From Planctomycetaceae bacterium (GTDB lineage: Bacteria > Planctomycetota > Planctomycetia > Pirellulales > Thermoguttaceae): a stretch of 8,598 bases of DNA. The translations under genes were made by a program, and so were the position numbers. Positions within the stretch are counted from its first letter, which is position 1, and every line of letters begins with the position of its first letter. This document shows positions 7,741 to 8,598 of this stretch, piece by piece. The stretch is from positions 1 through 8,598 of the forward strand of contig JAISBG010000102.1 of assembly GCA_031266315.1 (NCBI GenBank). Direction: 5' to 3'. The notes under the pieces were generated by a model. The model had not been told where the DNA came from, ran no database searches, and worked only from the letters and a program-made list of their open reading frames with translations.

Positions 7741-7804
7741 AGGACTGCAAGTTTTTTTCCTACGCTCGGAAAAATTTCGGGGCGTAGGAAAAACTTACAG
7801 TCCT
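7741..7804. repeat. 64-bp near-perfect palindrome
   Basis: Arms 7741-7765 (AGGACTGCAAG...CCTACGC) and 7782-7804 (GCGTAGG...CTTACAGTCCT) pair over about 23 bp with one mismatch and a two-base difference in the T-run. The 16-nt loop itself can partly pair. It lies past the bacterioferritin stop and could act as a transcription terminator in either direction or be a miniature palindromic element. A second short stem, TGCTGCT-GACGA-AGCAGCA (7804-7822), abuts it. Confidence 0.8.
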
Positions 7805-7835
7805 GCTGCTGACGAAGCAGCAATCTTGGCAATTT

Positions 7836-8321
7836 TCAATTGGTTTGGCGGGCGAGGAAACTATTACCGAGTTTCTTGATGTGAGTTGCCGTGTCGTCAA
7901 AGTAATTGAAATGCTCTTGCTCTTCGTTGAGAATTCTTTCAAAGAGGGTTGCACTAACACTGTCGTTATTTTCACGGCAAATTTTCATGAAACCGTTGTA
8001 AATGACCATTGTTTCATCTTCGGAGTTGGCATCGAACAGAAAAATCTCCTCAGCTTCTTGACCACGAATGACATTGCCGCCAATTTCGGTTGTCGGTTCT
8101 AGGGAACCGTCAATATCTTTAATCCGTTCAGCAAAGGCTTCCGCGTGTTTCATTTCATCAATAGCGATTTTTTTCACTTCAGAAGCCAGTTTATCGTAAT
8201 CGTCGTCGTCCAGACCATAATGTTGGTTCATGTACTGAAGAATCGCATAAAGTTCCATTGATCGGGCTTTATTCAAAACCTCGACCACCGTTTTGATTTG
8301 TTTGTTACGTTCTGATGACAT
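7836..8321 (-). CDS. bfr: Bacterioferritin-family iron-storage protein
   Basis: Four-helix-bundle ferritin, 161 aa (Bfr is usually ~158). Members oxidise Fe(II) at a diiron centre and store the mineral in a 24-subunit cytosolic shell. Ferroxidase ligands fit the family: E23 (MELYAILQY), E56 and H59 in DEMKHAEAF, a Glu near 101-103, and E134/H137 in EEQEH. Met57 matches the haem-ligand methionine of Bfr. The YMNQHYGL and LFERILNEEQEHFNYFD regions are also typical. GGAG lies 8 nt before the ATG. No ferredoxin partner (bfd) is nearby and I see no Fur box. Hairpins follow the stop. The residue around Ala93-Glu103 is less conserved, so a related ferritin-like/DPS-type name is possible. Confidence 0.88.
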   Translation of the reverse strand: MSSERNKQIKTVVEVLNKARSMELYAILQYMNQHYGLDDDDYDKLASEVKKIAIDEMKHAEAFAERIKDIDGSLEPTTEIGGNVIRGQEAEEIFLFDANSEDETMVIYNGFMKICRENNDSVSATLFERILNEEQEHFNYFDDTATHIKKLGNSFLARQTN

Positions 8322-8329
8322 TGGTTGGT

Positions 8330-8417
8330 CTCCAAAATACAGGGTTGTTCTAAAACAAAATCGCAGTAAACGACTTTGTTGGGAAATTATTATACGGCGA
8401 AATTGACTGGTTGGTCT
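8330..8417 (-). promoter_or_regulatory. bfr promoter/leader with SD and a duplicated 10-mer
   Basis: Minus strand TATAAT at 8394-8389 and GGAG at 8333-8330 frame a leader of about 60 nt. No TTGACA-like -35 is present. At the -35 position lies AGACCAACCA (8417-8408), and the same 10-mer recurs between SD and start codon (8331-8322). 8418-8576 has A/T runs and no gene that I can see. Confidence 0.45.
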
Positions 8418-8576
8418 TAAATTTTACGGACAACGGTTTGCGATTCCGTTTTTTCAATCAGTTTTCAACCGGATATATAAAGGAATTATACGCAAAAAAA
8501 ACGCAAAGAATAGGGAGGTTGACGGTAGAAAGTGAAGATGAGGTAAACAATTCATAAATATTTCAGTAAAATTTTC

Positions 8577-8598
8577 CTGAATCTACCGGATTAGGTGT
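8577..8598 (-). repeat. 22-bp repeat D, right copy (window edge)
   Basis: Inverted partner of 6510-6531 (21 of 22 bases). It ends exactly at the window edge, so its full extent is not visible. Weaker similarity continues inward for about 15 bases. Confidence 0.6.

Overview
This 8.6 kb window looks like chromosomal DNA from a Gram-negative bacterium. KdsB implies a KDO-containing outer envelope. Few genes have a strong Shine-Dalgarno (SD) sequence, intergenic DNA is repeat-rich, and there is a single-TM protein with a MotE/MgtE-N-like helical tail. Together these suggest Planctomycetota, possibly a host-associated lineage, but this is a low-confidence inference. No rRNA, tRNA or CRISPR array was found.

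Layout. Positions 262-3548 hold three minus-strand genes, transcribed in the order Rpn-family nuclease, UmuC-type Y-family polymerase, membrane-anchored MotE-like protein. Positions 3852-6185 hold three plus-strand genes: kdsB (KDO activation), rsfS (ribosome silencing) and an SPL-family radical SAM protein. Positions 6642-8321 hold two minus-strand genes: an LsrF-type thiolase and a bacterioferritin. The neighbours do not form one pathway. Each group looks like housekeeping or stress genes separated by repeat-bearing gaps.

Most notable gene: the Rpn nuclease. Inside it, at codon 262, there is an in-frame ATG behind a perfect GGAGG at 8-nt spacing, while the full-length start has no SD. The internal frame would give a 110-aa C-terminal protein made largely of five 8-residue repeats (24-bp DNA repeats) plus the variable tail. 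This matches the toxin / intragenic-antitoxin arrangement (RpnL/RpnS) described for E. coli Rpn phage-defence proteins.

Intergenic DNA is unusually structured. It contains (i) a ~150-bp MITE-like element in two inverted copies (79-228, 6350-6498) whose distal arm is flipped between copies; (ii) a tandem array of five or six mini-hairpins at 6205-6332; (iii) a ~95-bp direct repeat (3693-3787, 7564-7660) with conserved hairpins; (iv) a 22-bp inverted pair (6510-6531, 8577-8598) ending exactly at the window edge; and (v) a 64-bp near-perfect palindrome at 7741-7804. All were found by reading the sequence. Genome-wide copy numbers cannot be judged from this window.
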